Shown here: positions 63,554 to 64,000 of the stretch, one piece after another | How the letters are laid out: the number at the start of each line of letters is the position of its first letter | How positions within the stretch are numbered: position 1 is the stretch's first letter | Source: Persicitalea sp038235275 | GTDB taxonomy: Bacteria > Bacteroidota > Bacteroidia > Cytophagales > Spirosomataceae | Length of the DNA stretch: 64,000 nucleotides | Reading direction: 5' to 3' | Assembly (NCBI GenBank): GCA_038235275.1 | Contig: JBBSUC010000019.1 | Location: 1 to 64,000, forward strand | Notes under the pieces: model-generated | Databases searched by the model: none | What the model was told of the DNA's origin: nothing | The model's input: the letters and a program-made list of their open reading frames with translations, nothing else | Position numbers and translations under genes: made by a program

Positions 63554-63942
63554 ACGGGCTGGGTTGTTCTCCACGATCAACCCGCATTTTTCATTTGCTT
63601 TTTCTTGCTGATTGTCGGTACGGGTCACTTTGTCCGTAAGGATAAATGATCGGAAGAGTTCTTTTTTCGAGATCTTCCCGCACATCTGAATCTTTTTATT
63701 CAGGAAAAAGAAGAATGGAACTACGTAGCGCGGCACTACCGCGCGCTTCGTTTACTCCTCCCCGTTCCATCCGGTTAAGCTAGCCCCCTTCGAGAGACAG
63801 CAATTTGCCTCCACAATCGGCAAGATGCTTTCTTGCAAGACACCCGATGAGCGTGTTCTGTCAAAGGCTGCTTCCATAAGCTACCCTTCCCGCTAAGTTT
63901 TTAATTAGTCATTATCCTTCCAAAATCTATTTATCCAGAGCT
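63554..63942. other. Non-coding stretch with several hairpins upstream of an ABC gene (389 bases)
   Basis: Contains GGGTTG...CAACCC (63561-63583), a weak terminator after the gene at 63152; CTGAAT-CTTTTT-ATTCAG (63685-63702); and a nested structure in which ATGGAAC (63715-63721) pairs with GTTCCAT (63764-63770) around GCGCGG...CCGCGC (63728-63744). It could be a structured leader of the next gene. No coding frame or known RNA family recognised. Confidence 0.4.
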
Positions 63943-64000
63943 ATGCTAAAGGCTGTACAACTACGCAAAGAATACCCCGGTAACGTCGCGCTGGCCGGGT
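63943..64000 (+). CDS. Start of a probable sugar-type ABC transporter ATP-binding protein (partial)
   Basis: Only the first 19 codons are inside the window (MLKAVQLRKEYPGNVALAG). The pattern 'L.....K.YPG..AL.G' is the usual beginning of RbsA/MglA-like sugar ABC ATPases ('...ISKTFPGV.AL.GV.L'). No further motif is available, so the assignment is tentative. Confidence 0.5.
   Translation, partial: MLKAVQLRKEYPGNVALAG

Noticed and set aside
1..64000. tRNA, rRNA or complete insertion sequence
   Set aside because: No tRNA cloverleaf, rRNA segment, transposase or flanking terminal repeats could be recognised by eye. Short or unusual RNA genes could still be missed.

Overview
The window looks like chromosome from a member of the Bacteroidota, most likely order Cytophagales (a Spirosoma/Dyadobacter-type genome). 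Supporting signs are a SusC/SusD pair, Na+-NQR, long FtsX-type ABC permeases ending in MNPVESLRSE, Bacteroidota-type -7 boxes (TAnnTTTG), weak Shine-Dalgarno sequences, many LxxC lipoproteins, and moderately GC-rich coding DNA. I saw no rRNA, tRNA, CRISPR array, complete insertion sequence or prophage. The species is inferred only from gene content.

Layout. 1-7.1 kb holds mixed genes: the end of a secreted protein, a TPR lipoprotein, a VOC protein, a GH20 hexosaminidase broken by an in-frame stop, an AAA_14/DUF4143 ATPase whose start codon lies inside a perfect inverted repeat, and an AT-rich alpha/beta hydrolase. 7.1-13 kb (minus) is a small polysaccharide-utilisation-type unit: SusC, SusD and a DUF5009-type membrane protein. 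13.3-20.7 kb (plus) is the complete nqrABCDEF operon followed by apbE, whose product attaches FMN to NqrB and NqrC. 20.7-24 kb carries a VOC protein, a Tat-exported acetamidase/formamidase-like protein and a lipoprotein amidase.

24-37.6 kb is an ABC export/permease region. An adaptor protein, an ABC ATPase and three long paralogous permeases are on the minus strand, facing away from a two-component system (NtrC-type regulator and histidine kinase). A candidate sigma-54 promoter and an upstream palindrome lie between them. Small plus-strand genes (a Uma2 nuclease and an antitoxin/PIN toxin pair) sit between the permeases, and the middle permease is frameshifted. 37.7-46.2 kb has lipoproteins, an APC amino-acid permease, an MFS exporter, an Ala/Glu/Lys-rich helical protein and a SulP anion transporter. 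46.2-55.1 kb (minus) is metabolic: cysM, mscS, two hydrolases, fadD, an MBL hydrolase, a GNAT and a sulfatase. 55.3-58.2 kb has a small lipoprotein, a DUF853 NTPase and a DUF433-type regulator.

58.2-62.9 kb looks like a metal-homeostasis locus, probably for zinc: a MerC-domain membrane protein divergent from a Fur-family regulator, a lipoprotein, a TonB receptor, and a lipoprotein with histidines in exact heptad spacing. A 17-bp dyad (WTGCMAC-N3-GTTGCAW) occurs upstream of all of these transcription units, so the locus is probably one local regulon. I consider this the most interesting part of the window.

At a finer scale, many genes have short AT-rich leaders with a 7-8 nt period, always in the same orientation to the gene. 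Several intergenic inverted repeats (TAGAGACG...CGTCTCTA and others) look like REP/MITE families.
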